From Chamaelirium japonicum (taxonomy: Eukaryota; Streptophyta; Magnoliopsida; Liliales; Melanthiaceae), in the NCBI GenBank assembly GCA_947650365.1, contig OX393550.1, positions 47,467,860-47,531,859 of the forward strand: DNA of 64,000 nt, written 5' to 3'. Positions within the stretch are counted from its first letter, which is position 1; each line of letters opens with the position of its first letter. The notes beneath the pieces are model-generated. The model made no database searches. It was not told where the DNA came from and worked only from the letters and a program-made list of their open reading frames with translations. A program made the position numbers and the translations under genes. Shown piece after piece: positions 12,836 through 25,500 of this stretch.

Positions 12836-13523
12836 CTTCATTGAGCAAATGATAAAGAGTGACCACGTCTCCACCAGCGCAGAATGCTCTGCCACTGCCC
12901 TTCAGAATTCAAAAGCAGCACTTAAGTCTGTTCTCATGCTAGGGAAAACTAGATTCTGGGAGAAAGGAGAAATCCAAAAGAAAAAAAAAAAAAAAAGAAG
13001 CCTGACATCACAAACAAGAGCCTACCTTCATCATGACAAACCCGATATCAGGATTGTCTTCCCACGACTCGTACAGCTTCTTCAATCGAAGCCCCTGAAA
13101 TCATTGGCAACGATAGATGGGTTCTGATTAATGGGTACAACTCTTTCAAATCTCTCACAGTCAAATAATCAAACATCACGTCTGCAGAGGGAGAATCAAG
13201 AGAAACCAAATGCATGTAAGGTACCATGTTGTTAGTGAGGGCATTTAGAGCAGAGGGCCTGTTGAGGATCGCTGCCCGTGCGTTAGCCTTGCCCTCAACG
13301 AGTACCTGAATTGCAACAAAATCAAATGAGATCGATGTGTGGATGCGAAACAAGAGAGAGATTGAATGAGATGGGGAGATGATGATCGGTGGAGACTGAC
13401 TTGGTTCTGGAGTTCGTCGTCTTGGGCGGCGCTAGGGTGGGCGGAGAAGCTCCGGTGCCGCGTCAGAAAGCGGAGGGCGGGGAGGCATCGCCTGGATGAT
13501 GTTAAGGCTCTCAAGCTCTGCAT
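12836..13523 (-). pseudogene. 3-hydroxyisobutyryl-CoA hydrolase-like gene, first four exons only
   Basis: Four exons join in frame: 13523-13401 (41 codons), 13305-13225 (27), 13094-13026 (23) and 12899-12836 (21 codons plus one base). Each intron has GT and AG ends. Exon 1 starts MQSLRALTSSRR, an Arg-rich, acid-poor leader like a mitochondrial targeting peptide. Exon 2 has AAILNRPSALNAL and exon 4 has GRAFCAGGDV, the two crotonase-fold segments that form the CoA and oxyanion pocket. The family hydrolyses 3-hydroxyisobutyryl-CoA in valine breakdown, or acts on related acyl-CoAs. About 112 of the usual roughly 380-410 residues are present. The catalytic C-terminal part is not seen down to base 1. 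It is either a 5' gene fragment or a gene whose remaining exons lie beyond the window after an unusually long intron. The conserved coding sequence suggests recent function. Confidence 0.8.
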
Positions 13524-13703
13524 TCTTTACGTTTTTTTTTTCTCCTTTCTCCTTCGTGAGAGGTGGGAGGGGAAAGAGAGACGGTCGACCGGAAGCCGGC
13601 CGTGTGCTTCTGCTCTGCAGCTCTGCAATTCCGGCCGCCCACCTGTAGTCGTGTGTCGGGTTTTAGCCTTAGTTTGGTACGGTGATGCGGTAAGCCTTAA
13701 TTA

Positions 13704-14178
13704 AGGGGCCGTTTGGTTCGACGTAAGTGGCCGCGGAAGTCATCCAAGTGCCGGAACTCGAGCTCCTCGAACCTTTTGTTTCGAGGTAAGTGTCCAAGGA
13801 AGTCCAAAGTGCGACGTCCAATCAACCCTGAGAGCCGTTTTTCAACCGCTCAATTTCGAAGCACTTTGATCCGGAGTCACACTTTTCCATCCGAAAAGTT
13901 GTATTGTGTATACCATGTCATCCCTCCGATCAACCCTGAGAGACCTATTTTTTTATTTAGTCATACAAAACAGCATAACTAGTGAAAATCCTACCTCCCT
14001 ACATAACACTCTCGCCAAAATGTACAGTGGAAGTGGTAGAACTATACTTTCTAATCTTACCACTTCAATCAAAACAAACAGCGGGACTAGGTCTTTTGGC
14101 TGGAAGCTCCGATCAACATTTTCTACACTTCTGTTACGTCCTACACTTCTCCCTCTTTCGAACAGCCAAACAGTCCGG
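13704..14178. mobile_element. MITE-like element upstream of the hydrolase fragment
   Basis: It starts GGGGCCGTTTGGTTCGA and ends near TCGAACAGCCAAACAGTCC, forming imperfect terminal inverted repeats of a type common in plant MITEs. No clear target duplication was found, so class is undetermined. It lies about 180 bp upstream of the hydrolase ATG and could contribute to or disrupt its promoter. Confidence 0.35.
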
Positions 14179-14189
14179 TGTTGCTATTT

Positions 14190-15090
14190 GCACCCACGAA
14201 ATTACTAGGGCCCCCAACTACATACGAACACCCCAGCCTTCACTTCAATAAAGATCCTTTTTACCGACGACAGATATCCTTCGGTAAAAAATATTTTCAA
14301 TCAACAAATATCATTCCCGATGGAACAATCTATCGGGTAAAACCCTGTCTGGAAATCCTTTACCGATGGCTACTAACTTACGTCGGCATAGCTATTTTTT
14401 TCGACGGCATAATATACCACTGTCGAAAATATTTAATTAAATAAAATAAGATTTTAATATTTTACACCGATAGCACATCAACATAAACAATTTTTTGCAC
14501 CAACAGCCTCCTTTCCTCGTCCCGCTTCCTCCTCTCATTCCCCCTCCACCTCCTTCCTACCTCTTCCTCCTCATTGAAACCCTAACACTGGCTTTGCCGG
14601 CAGTAGGGGACCACCGACACGAGTCCAATGTGGATTAGGATTTCAACAAGAAAGATGGAGGAGGAGGGAGGGAGAACGAGGAGAAAGAAGGGGAGGGGGA
14701 TGAAAGAGGAGAAGGAGGGGACGAGGAAGAAGGAGAGGAGGAGGAAAGGGAGAGGTTGTATGTGGGGTGCCCTATCAAAATGGGGGCCCTAGTAAACACA
14801 TGTCTATGGTGGAAGTCTGAGATATAAGATAGCAATACTTGAGGGAATAACTAAGCTCTTACAAAGAAAAGTATATTGCTAAATCTTAAAAGTGTAATCT
14901 GAATGCAAATTGATTATAGCTTTCCCGTAAGAAGAGGCAAAAGATTGAAACATAGAAGTGATAATTTTCATGTACTTGTTAATAATAAGATTACTATTTA
15001 AGAAAAATAAAATTGTTATTACAATATAGAAAATCAAAAATATTTATTTTGCATATTCAAAAATTTAGGGTGTTACTATTTACACCCATT
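14190..15090. other. Repeat-derived non-coding DNA
   Basis: 14270-14430 contains 'ttaccgacg', 'cgtcggcat' and 'ttcgacggcat' inverted motifs like the subterminal repeats of CACTA transposons. Inverted copies of ACTAGGGCCCCC lie near 14203 and 14788. 14640-14750 is a GA-rich low-complexity tract. No gene is recognisable. Confidence 0.35.
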
Positions 15091-15104
15091 AAATTATAGG
15101 GACA

Positions 15105-16149
15105 TCATCCTAGCAAGGTATTTTAAGAGATTCTCGCCATTGCAGGCCCGGGGTCGATCCTCAGGGAAGATCTCTTGCTTCTGGAGAGGCATTTTGAAGG
15201 TTAGAGATCTCTACAGGGGGGCAACTTCGCTTGTCCTCGGTGACGGTCGGGCAATTAAGTTCTGGAGTGATCCTTGGATATCGGACAGACCGTTGGAGCA
15301 GCTATTTCCAGCCCTCTACTCCCTGGCGAGGAACAAGGGAGCTTCTGTTCGCTCCCAGACAGTTCGGAGGCGGGGAAGGATCAGGTGGCGGGTGAAGCTT
15401 GGAGCTCCGTTGGACCAGGAGGGACGTCGGGAGTGGGATGATTTACTTCCTATTCTGCGGTCAGCCACCTTCAGGATTGCTCGGGATGAGGTACTTTGGG
15501 GTGCCTCGACCTCGGGAGTCTTCTCCGTCAGCTCCTTCTACAAACACCTTCTCCCTACGAGCCAGCGCCACGGACCATCGAGAGCAATCTGGAAGTCAAA
15601 GGCCCCCTCGAAGGTGCAGATTTTTTCCCTTCTCGCCTCTCGAAGTAAGATTCTCACCAAGACGGCTCTTTTGCGTAGACATCACCCGCAGGTGTCGGAT
15701 GCCCTGTGTACTTTTTGCGGCTCGGAGGAGGAGACGGCCTCGCATCTGCTACTTGGGTGCTCTTTTGTCAGACCAGTTTGGGACTTTTTTGAGAGTCGGG
15801 CGGGTCTTTCTTCTCACCCGAGGTCGCTCAAGGGCCTATGGACTACCTGGCGGAGGAGGCAAATTCCGATGCCGATCCGGAAACCGTGGGATGTTCTGGT
15901 CATGGCTATTGTGTGGGTCATCTGGCTAGAGAGGAATAATCGGGTTTTTAACGCCAGGTCTGCAGGGCACGATATGTTGAAGCGAGCTGTCATCTCTCTC
16001 TTCAATGCTTGGATTGTACCTTGGCGGGACAAGCTAGGTGTGGAGGCTAATATCTTCTGTAACACTTTACTGTCTTGATTTCTAATAGATTCTGGTTGGG
16101 GTCCGCCAAACCCTCCCTCCATTGAGGAGGGGTTCTCAAAAAAAAAAAA
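15105..16149 (+). mobile_element. 5'-truncated L1-type LINE
   Basis: It is the 3' end of a non-LTR retrotransposon: a coding segment (15140-16078), a short 3' UTR and a poly(A) tail at 16137-16150. Flanks AAATTATAGGGACA (15091-15104) and AAATTATAAGGACA (about 16149) form a target-site duplication of about 14 bp with one mismatch. Strong 5' truncation is normal for LINE insertion. The intact frame suggests a young copy. Confidence 0.8.
15140..16078 (+). pseudogene. LINE ORF2 C-terminal fragment with zf-RVT domain
   Basis: This 312-codon open frame corresponds to the region downstream of the reverse transcriptase in plant L1 ORF2. Residues about 35-50 contain DGRAIKFWSDPWI. The zf-RVT domain follows (WKSKAPSKVQIFSLLASR ... 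CTFCGSEEETASHLLLGC, about residues 150-205) and then a typical tail WVIWLERNNRVFNAR. The endonuclease and RT are missing because of 5' truncation, so it cannot transpose by itself. The apparent start codon is simply the first ATG after the truncation point. Confidence 0.8.
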
Positions 16150-16237
16150 AATTATAAGGACACATAACTGAAATAGGCACCCCAGCCAAAAGTCAAATTC
16201 TAGGGACATAGCTAGTCATTAGTGTAAGCTTCAGTGG

Positions 16238-16690
16238 TTGATAATGGTTAAGTGGGATCCTCCTGAGTCTGATGAAATCAAACTTAACTTTGACAATTTG
16301 ATTGATAAAGATGCTAGTGATAGGGGAGCGGTTTTTATGATTAAAAATGATCATAGATCTCTTTTAGCTACAAGTTGTGTTCCATACATACTTTCCTATG
16401 TTCCAGTGGCTGAATGTAGGGCCTTATAGGATAGTCTAAAGGTGATTATGATGGTTTTATCCTTCAAAGGTGGGCATCGAAGGTGATGCTGCTTCATTTA
16501 TTGCAATCTTAAAGAATTCAGAATCTGATCACTCGCTTATTCAAGACTCTCTACAGATGATTTCTGAGTTGAGCCATGTTAGGATATCACACATTTTCAG
16601 AGAAGGTAGAAGTGGTGCGAACTAGATGGCAAATCATGCAAGATAGATGATGCTCCAAAAATCTTTTTTGAGAGAGTTTTCAAAATCTCG
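16238..16690 (+). pseudogene. RNase H-like (RVT_3) remnant of a LINE
   Basis: The frame begins VKWDPPESDEIKLNFDN, then RGAVFMIKNDHRSLLATS and VAECRAL. This is the RNase H fold segment that ends many plant L1 ORF2 proteins. A stop at about 16427 breaks it, but GDAASFIAIL and HIFREGRSGAN can still be read downstream in shifted frames. It is decayed and separate from the younger LINE just upstream. Confidence 0.6.
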
Positions 16691-17425
16691 TGTTGATATT
16701 GTAATGTAAATATTTTGGCTTGTACTTTTGTAAGACTATAATTATAATAGGATGTAAGGTTTAAAAAAAAGTCAAATTATAGTAGGGACACCCAACGGAT
16801 AAGGGCACCTCACATAACTTTTCTACTCTCCCTTACTCCTCCCCATCCCTTCTTCCTTGTACCTTATTTTTGTCTTCGACGGTGATGCCGACTACATCCT
16901 TCGCCTTTGGTATAGAAGGAGGAAAATGTAGCATGCAAGAGAACCAACAACAATGGTTGTGATAACATGATGCAGGTACCAGAGGAAGGCATGGGGAGCT
17001 GGAGGTGGAGGAGGCGAAGTAAAAGACAATGTTATGCATGAAAATTGGCGATGGCAAAGGCAAATATAGGCGCCATTGATAATGACAGGCTACACAAGGA
17101 CTAGCAATGGTGGTAGGGACATTGAGTGACGTAATTAATAAGTACGAGATGGACGTCAAAGGGTAAGGTTAGGATAGGGCAGAATCTGTTCAGGCCCAAT
17201 CCTCACTTCTGATGGTCTAACCCTAGCTTGGTCTTAACCCTCGAAGGACTTGAACTACCTAGGCTTAATCCTTACCCTTAGAGGGCCCCTTACGACTAGA
17301 GTAGAGGCAGGGCTTGAAAATAATAATATGTTTTCCTTTTAATTTGCTACCCCACTATCAACTACTAACTTGACGTCAACCCTTTTTCTTTGTTCGTGCT
17401 TCAGAATCATTATCCAAGCAACATC

Positions 17426-17745
17426 TGTAACATCCGCCCCAAACATACAAGATATTGTCCGCTTTGTCCGTACCCGCACGAGAACTTCCCAGGGAGGTTA
17501 CCCATCCTAGTAAGGCTCTCGCCCGAGCACGCTTAACTACGAAGTTCTTATGAAATCCGTAGCGGCGTACGGTTTTAAAACGCATCTTCTATGTTTGGGA
17601 GGGAAAATTATATAAGTAGCTCAGGATCTCCTTCTCTCCAGGCAATGTGGGCGTGGCTTTGTACACCTCACCTCATCCATCTTGGCATCCCAGCCTCAAG
17701 AGTCTTGGCTCTTGGCTCTTGACCTAGTAGATCTTGGTCGTTACA
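17426..17745 (-). repeat. Cassandra-like LTR with 5S rRNA-derived segment
   Basis: It reads (on the - strand) TGTAACGACCAAGATC ... GGCGGATGTTACA. The middle carries a 5S-rRNA-like stretch including the internal promoter region (GTTAAGCGTGCTCGGGCGAG ... GGATGGGTAACC). Cassandra elements are known for a 5S-derived RNA polymerase III promoter inside the LTR. Confidence 0.8.
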
Positions 17746-18499
17746 ATAAGTTGTCACGCCCCGAATTCTGGACTAAAAAGAGAGGGTCCAAAACTCGAGG
17801 GTGATATTTTGAAATAGAGAAAAATATAATTACACAGATAGCACAATGTAAAAGCAAAACTAATACTTAAATATCCATTCCACTAACTATACTCTTACAA
17901 TGTCTTACAGTCCAAATACAATAACAAGAAATGACAAATAACTAGAACAACGTCTTACAGTCCAAATACAATAACAAGAAATGACAAATAACTAGAGAGT
18001 ATAGTTAGTGTAATGGATATTTAAGTATTAGTTTTGCTTCCGCATTGCGCTATCTGTGTAATTATATTTTCCTTTATTTCAAAATATCACCCTCGAGTTT
18101 TGGTCCCTCTCTTCTTAGTCTAAAATTCGGGGCGTGACAACTTGGTATCAGAGACAGGTTCTCCTCGCTATGGGGGGATCTAACCCTACACAAGGACGTG
18201 TAGCTCTAAGAGGGTGAAGTTGTCTAGTTATTTTATCATTTCTTGTTATTGCATTTGGACTGTAAGACGTTGTAAGAGTATAGTTAGTGGAATGAGTATT
18301 TAAATATTAGTTTTGCTTCCGCATTGTGCTATCTCTGTAATTATATTTCTCTCTATTTCAAAATATCACCCTCGAGTTTTGGACCCTCTCTTCTTAGTCT
18401 AGAATTCGGGGCATGACAACTTGGTATCAGAGCCAGGTTCTCCTCACTATGGGGGAGTCTAACCCTACACGAGGACGTGTAGCCCTAAGGGGGGTGGAT

Positions 18500-18831
18500 T
18501 GTGACGACCAAGATCCAATAGGCCAATAGCCAAGAGCCAACACTCTTGAGGCTGGGATGCCAAGATGGATGAGGTGAGGTGAGGTGTACAAGGCCACGAG
18601 TTAGCCCCACATCGCTTGGAGAGAAGGAGATCATGTGCTACTTATATAATTTTCCCTCATAAACATAGAAGTCGCATTTTAAAACCGTCCGCCGCTACAT
18701 AATTCATAAGAACTCCGTAGTTAAGCGTGCTCGGGTGAGAGCAGTACTAGGATGGGTGACCTCCCTGGGAAGTTCTCGTGTGGGCACGGGCAAAGCGGAT
18801 AATATCTTGTATGTTTGGGGTGGTTGTTACA
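18500..18831 (+). repeat. Cassandra-like LTR with 5S rRNA-derived segment
   Basis: It starts TGTGACGACCAAGATCC and ends TGGTTGTTACA. It contains AACTCCGTAGTTAAGCG and TAGGATGGGTGACCTCC, close to the 3' two-thirds of plant 5S rRNA. A purine tract AAGGGGGGTGGA precedes it, as expected for a polypurine tract. Confidence 0.8.
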
Positions 18832-19438
18832 ATATCTATCATAAGTTATAGTCATCTCTTTTACCATATTGGTATATCTTATCATTTTTCCGATATAAGA
18901 GTTTTTATGGAGTAACCATGTTTATTGTTTATGGATGAAATGTATGGTCTAACAGACTTTCATAGCTACTCCAACACAAGAAAGATAGTCTTTATCCATT
19001 GAATTGCACACAAAAATCTCAAAAACATTCATTCAACTTGGAGGGTAGTCTAACTTCAAGCAAAACAACATAGCATAGCTTTCAGTAGGCTCTTATGGAT
19101 TATTAGGAGACATAGGAAAGTCTGGGCTAGGGGCCAAGCTTTGCATGGTTATACCCTCTTCTGACCCTCATCTAGTAGGGTTTTCAAAATCTCTCTGCCT
19201 AGCTCAACCCTCAACCTCTTATAGGGCCAGGCTTTGAAGGGCCAAGGCTGGAAGCTTTGACGATGAACTTTTTTTTGATAGACCTTAGCCTCTTTTTTTT
19301 TGAAGGGACTGCTATAGTGGCCAGCCAATACATAACCTTTTAGTACTTCGGCACAACAGAGATCAAGGATTAAAGTAGAAAAGTAAACCACAAAAACGAG
19401 AGGGATCCCCATTATTACAAAGCAAGAGGAAATATGTC

Positions 19439-19800
19439 GTAGCACTTATTCAAACCCTTAACCAAGGCCACATGTTGCATATGTCTAACTAACTAAGCTA
19501 TCAGTTGGAGACCAAATATAAGATTTAAGGGTGTTACTATTTGCATTTTGCACCAATAACCAATTGTGAGATTTAAGGGTGTTACTATTTAATTACATTT
19601 TTGCACCAATAAAAGTAAGAAAGATAACTTTAAATTAGTCTCCAACTGTTAGCTCAGTTGGTAAGACATGCGAATTGTGGCTTGGTCAAGGGGTTCGAAT
19701 AAGTGCTATGACATATATCTTCACGCTTTGAAGTGGCGGGCCTCCCTCTTGTCTTAGTGGCGAGCTTTCCTATAAGTGGGGTTATTAAAAAATTAGGATA
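19439..19800. mobile_element. tRNA-derived SINE-like heads in inverted arrangement
   Basis: On the + strand, TAGCTCAGTTGG (19650-19661) resembles an RNA polymerase III A box and GGTTCGAATAAG (19692-19703) a B box, spaced as in tRNA-derived SINEs. An inverted copy of the same head lies at about 19441-19515. Between them GATTTAAGGGTGTTACTATT occurs twice (about 19522 and 19569). The full SINE body and tail are not defined. Confidence 0.4.
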
Positions 19801-20155
19801 TTTCCCTCGCTCCTATGGTGAATTTTAATTCTTGGTCTATCTTTTATGAGCACACTAACATGTGATGGTGATGAATTGCCAATTCAATAAAAAAAAATGG
19901 CTAATTAGGTCTAGGTCCTTAACTATTTTATAATAATAGTTGCATGACACCGAAATTTGTGCTAGTAACTAAGGTCCTATAAGTATACATTCGTCTTCAG
20001 AACATTCGTCGAGAGGGACTTGAGCTATATATCGAAATTAACGTGTCTTGCAACTAAGAGTCAAATCTCAAAAAGGACTTATGTCAAATTTCCCCAGAAA
20101 AATTCTCACACTGTGTAGGATTTGCTCAATACCAATGAGAATAAGAACACTATTT

Positions 20156-20402
20156 GGCTCCAACCACGGTTGAAGCAGGAGGCTTCAATCGCTGATGTGT
20201 CATGTAAGGACAGGTCCATGATCCACTGCCAATAAATGAAGAAAAGTTATAAATTCTAACTGGTACTTTGGTTTTGCAACCCCGCCATATGTATTAAAGA
20301 AAGCATAGGCTCGCATATAAATGGTTATGTATAGCCATATCCTTCATGCCACGTTGGCAATTGGAGGCTTAGAGCCTCCTACTTCAACCACAGTTGGAGG
20401 CC
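20156..20402. mobile_element. MITE with about 30-bp terminal inverted repeats
   Basis: GGCTCCAACCACGGTTGAAG at 20156 is mirrored by CTTCAACCACAGTTGGAGGCC ending at 20402. The interior is about 190 bp, AT-rich and non-coding. No convincing target duplication was seen, so the superfamily is not assigned. Confidence 0.6.
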
Positions 20403-20403
20403 A

Positions 20404-20959
20404 GTAGTGGTTTTTTTTTGGGGTTTGACTCCTCTCTACTGATCGTCTCCCCTATCGGTCGCTAGTGATTTGGGGAGCGACTTGTGGCGATGCAAAAACC
20501 AACGGCCACGATCTAGGCCATGGGATGAACCCAAGGGGGATGTCACCACCCTCGGCCGCCGCCCATCACTTGTCGTCACCAATCTGCCAAATCATCAACG
20601 ATCGATAGGGGATACAATCATTAGAGTAGAGGAGTCGAACCCTTTTTTTATGGACCGCCCAAGCGGTTCAGAGGACATGGCACTAGAGCAAGGGCTCAAA
20701 GAGGTCCGGAGATCGAAACAGGGAAGACAACATTGCTATTTATTAAATTTCATAAACCTGTGCCCGTAGATATGACATCAATGGCTTGGATTCTCCCATG
20801 TGCAAATAAAGGGTCAATGACCTTGACCTTGAGGATCTATATCAGGAATCAAACAGGAAACTCTCCTACATGGCATGGGAGAGGGAGAGCAAGTGTTCAC
20901 TCGAGGATTGAGGTTTAGTGTGCTCACAGTCTCACAAACGTTAGTAAAGAAACATCCTT

Positions 20960-20993
<34 letters not shown>

Positions 20994-21347
20994 TAGCCTA
21001 AGACCCCTCTAACCAACCCAACATTAGGATAAATCCAGTGAAACATTTCATTTGAGCACCAGCCTCTCTAACTAACCCAATTTTAGGAAAAAGCCTTCCC
21101 TGGATTTTTTAATCCCGAGACCACCCTTAACTGCTCTCTTCTCTCGATCAGCCATGGCAGAGGCGCAAGCGGCAGGGATAGAGGCAGAGGAGGAGGCGGA
21201 GCAGAGGTAAAGGAGGTGGAGGCGACCCTGAGCAGCAGTGACGGAGGCGGCGAGCGCGAGCGGCGACAGAGTGTTTGGGTTAGGTTTAGGTTTAGGTTTT
21301 TGAGATTCCTAGGTCTAGGGTTCATTCTATGTCTTGTAGCGCGGATC
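20404..21347. other. Non-coding interval with poly(T)/poly(G) tract and telomere-like repeats
   Basis: No gene is recognised. A T12 run is followed by G20 (about 20958-20989), which may be an assembly-sensitive homopolymer. TTAGGTTTAGGTTTAGGTT at about 21280-21298 resembles degenerate plant telomeric repeat. ORFs here lack family resemblance. Confidence 0.4.
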
Positions 21348-21535
21348 GGCGTTGGTAGGGGTGGGACTTGGTCCGAATGAACCCGAGCAACCCGACCAAA
21401 TTTTGAATTTGGACAATCACGGGCTACAATATTTGAGAATTTAGACGGGCATGGGCAAAAAAATTTTGCCCGAATTTAAATTTGGCCAAACATGGTCACC
21501 CATATGACTAACCCGAGCAACCCGAAAAACCCGAG

Positions 21536-21537
<2 letters not shown>

Positions 21538-21573
<36 letters not shown>
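21538..21573. repeat. (TA)n microsatellite, left side of foldback element
   Basis: About 18 TA units directly abut the GGGTCAGGATCGG terminus of the foldback element. A matching (TA)n tract lies on the other side. Confidence 0.95.
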
Positions 21574-22093
<520 letters not shown>

Positions 22094-22593
22094 AATGCAC
22101 ATGTTCTCTACAATCAAGTTAAACTTGTAATATTCTTTATTGCACGGTTTGCACCGAATTATTTTTTGGTTGAGTGAGAGTAGGCTCCATATTGAACGGT
22201 GTAAATTTTAGATCGGACGTATCCTCTACTTTTTAGTGAATGGTCCGGACGAACCCGAGCAACCCGAGGAACCCGATGAACTTCCATGGTCCAAACACGG
22301 GCAAACCCTCTACAAGTTCCTCGGGCAACTTGGGTAATTTGGGCAAACGTAATGCAACTTGGTCCAAACACGGTCAGACCTTCAAACCCGACCAACCCGA
22401 CCATGTCCACCCCTAGGCGTTGGGTTAGGTTTAGGTTAAGGTTTTTTAATATTTCGTGTTGATGATTTCTGCTAATATAATAATAAATAACATAATCCAC
22501 TGTTTCTCCTCTTGAGTCTTGACTCTTAGTGCTCTTTCATTTCTTTCTCCGTGATCTCTTTCTCTCGCTACTTTAGCGAAGAAACCAGGAAAC

Positions 22594-25500
22594 ATGGAAG
22601 GGCATCACTCCATCAAGCCCGAAGACGACATCGGAGAGGCTGTGGGGAAAGGAGGAGGGACCTCCGCCGACGGGTCCATCCACGGCTTCGAATCCCTCCA
22701 CCGCCTCCTCGAGGGATCCCTAAAGCCGGAGCTCTTTCAGGTTTCGATCGTCCTCTTCCCCCTCTTATTCCACTTCGTCACCCCCCTAAATTTTCCTCAA
22801 ATTTGTTCTTTTAATCCCTGATCTCGAGCTAGAAGGACCCGATACTCGATCGATTCTCGTCTTGATCATCGAGATTAGGTCCCTTATATTTCTATCCATC
22901 TTGGATTCGGTCTGAAAGAAGAGGATTTGGAGGCGGTTTTTCAATTCGAACTCCATGATTCCACTGATACAGTGATAAATTCAAGGAAATTAGAAAAATT
23001 AGATGTAATTCGGATTAGTCAAATGGAGTGAAGCTTTGGATTTTGTACCTGTAGCACTGTGATCAGAATTGACCTTTTCTCTTTTGAAGTACGATTTTGT
23101 TCCAACCTCCTTAAAGTGGTTGGAGCATCCCGCTCTCTCTCATTGGTCCATTCCAAGGGTATGTTTGTCATTTCATACTGTTTATCATGGTGAAATGACC
23201 AAAAGCCCTCGAGATGGACCAATGAGAGAGAGCGGGATGCTCCAACCTCTTTAACACATAACCCCCCTATAGTTAAAAAAACTGCATTTTGCCCCCCTTC
23301 AATTCAGTTTTGATCAGATAAAAATTACTGAATGAGGAAATTAAGTAGTTGACAAAAGGGGTATTGTGCTAACATTTCTAACTTTAGGGAGCGATTTGGA
23401 ACAAAATAAACTGAAGGGGGGTTAAGTGCTTTTGAGCTAAACTTCAGGGAGTAAAGTGTAATTTACCCTTCTTTTTAATCACAATAGTTGCGATCCTGAA
23501 ATGATCATTAGCTAGCTCACCATCCAGTTTATGGTGGTTCACTTTTCCTTCTCAATGGATCATGTGATATTTAACTGTTTTCATCCAAGGTATAGAGGAT
23601 CATGTTCATTGGTTCCGATTTTGATATATTTATTGTGATTTTTTTTAAAAAAAATAGGAAGTGAGCCGCATACTGCTGGGACTGAACCGTGGACGGCCTC
23701 TTGACCGCATTGTATTGACGGATGCTGCAGCTTCTCTCTCCGCAAAGCATGATTTCGATGTGCAGGTAATGATGTTCTCGTCATGCCACCGATTCGTCAT
23801 TTGACCCGATGAACTAGTAATTATGATTGCTTCATTATCATATCAGGTATCGCTATCACTATTAGAGATCAAAATAACCATTGTTGATTATCTCAACATC
23901 AAGATGAAACATTTTTTTCATCGGCATTAGAAAGTTCTTATGGCTATATTTGGGATAGGTTATCAACTGGTTAATGTGTTGTACATTTTACCGAGATGTT
24001 TCGGCATCCATAGGTCCGGATGTTTCGATGTGTCACACTATCAACCTTGCAATGACTTCACCGGGCCACTTTCGTACAACCGCTACGAATGTGTATCCGT
24101 AGCTGCATGTAGATATATGATGATTACTAATCCAATATAACTTGCTAATGATAGTATACGGTATATCATTAAAGTAGAAAAAATGTTTGACACTTCAGAA
24201 TCAGTATGTTTGACATCTGAGATGGTTGACCCATGAAGTCTCATCACTTGCATTGAATGTGTGCATTAGTACGACACTCCAAAAGTCCTCTCAACTGCTG
24301 GACCATGGTGATGTAAATAGGATATCAGGCCATGTCTAGGTGTTCAAAAGTGTGGGGACCCTAATTCGAAAAATATAAGTGTCTAGGTAAAACTGTCATG
24401 ACTCTTTTGTTAAGAATTATCTCCTTTCAGCTCTGTTGGTGTGATTTTTTGTGTTTGAATATGACAGGAAACTGAGAGGGAAACACAACTAAGAACATTT
24501 TTTTAAAATGCACGAGTGGAAGACATGATCAGATTTGAAAAATCATGTTAGTTTTAGGTGGAAATATTGGAATTAGATACCTAAAAAATGGAGATATGTA
24601 CAAGAGTCCATGTCATCACCTACTAATTTGACATCGAAATTGGCTCAAAGCTGAAGGGTGATGCTGAGAAAAGGAATAATTCACAAAGAATTGTGCTACA
24701 AAGACAGTGATTTTCACCAAATTGCCAACAAGTTGATGATAAGGTGTCGGATGAAAAGGTGACACATTTAGTTGGCTAAAGCTTTTGATGGAGTTCAAAG
24801 GGGATAGGAGCAGTCTTGGTGTCAGTCATCTGAGCATTAGAGATGAGATCGGTAACATGCTTTTGCTATGATAGTATAATCTCGTGGGACATATGCAACC
24901 TCAAGATCAAGAAAATAATAAAGAAAACCACGATCTTTCATACCAAACTGTTGTTAAAGGTGCTCCTTAACTATGTCAATGTGTTGAGGATCATGCTCCC
25001 TTTGTAAGAAGCCCGTTGTAAGAACTACCTGATACACATCTCAATCCAAGCTCATTGATCTTGTTTGCGACCACATAACTCGATGGAAACGAAGATCATT
25101 GTAAATGCATGGTTAGGAGCATGATGATGAATGCATGGTTAGGAGCATGTATAGTCATGGGTGATCTTTTTGTGAATATCATAATTTTGACACAACAGAA
25201 TGAATGGTCAATTAAAATGGAAATTAGGAACCAAAACTTTGTTGTATTGGGTATAAAAGAGTGTAAAAGATACCAATCAGGGACACTCACTTGTGGGTTT
25301 GGGATTCACTCCCTACTCACCTAAGAAAGTGGATTCACTTTGATGCAACATTGGATAAATGTTTGAATTTCAGCCTGCAGTCTACACCAAGCCACCAAGT
25401 TTTTGGAAGGTATACCTTTTCATCCATATTTCTGATTTTCATGATCTTATGATTGTTGATCTCTTTGAGATCTTTAGTACTATTCCACATTCCTTCATCA

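Larger units (their letters stand above)
17426..18831. mobile_element. Inverted (palindromic) Cassandra-type TRIM composite
   Basis: A Cassandra-like LTR in - orientation (17426-17745) and another in + orientation (18500-18831) face each other across a 750-bp spacer. The spacer is itself largely an inverted repeat (about 17752-17925 against 17995-18142). Two initiator-Met-type primer-binding cores, TGGTATCAGAGAC near 18144 and TGGTATCAGAGCC near 18422, sit after ends reading GGGGCGTGACA and GGGGCATGACA. Outer flanks ACATC (17421-17425) and ATATC (18832-18836) may be a 5-bp target duplication with one mismatch, suggesting one insertion event. No protein is encoded, as expected for TRIMs. Confidence 0.7.

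Noticed and set aside
23265-23471. MULE-type MITE in PYD3 intron 1
   Set aside because: GTAATTTACCC and CCCCCTATAGTT-like ends were noted, but the two ends do not form a convincing inverted repeat and no 9-bp duplication was found.
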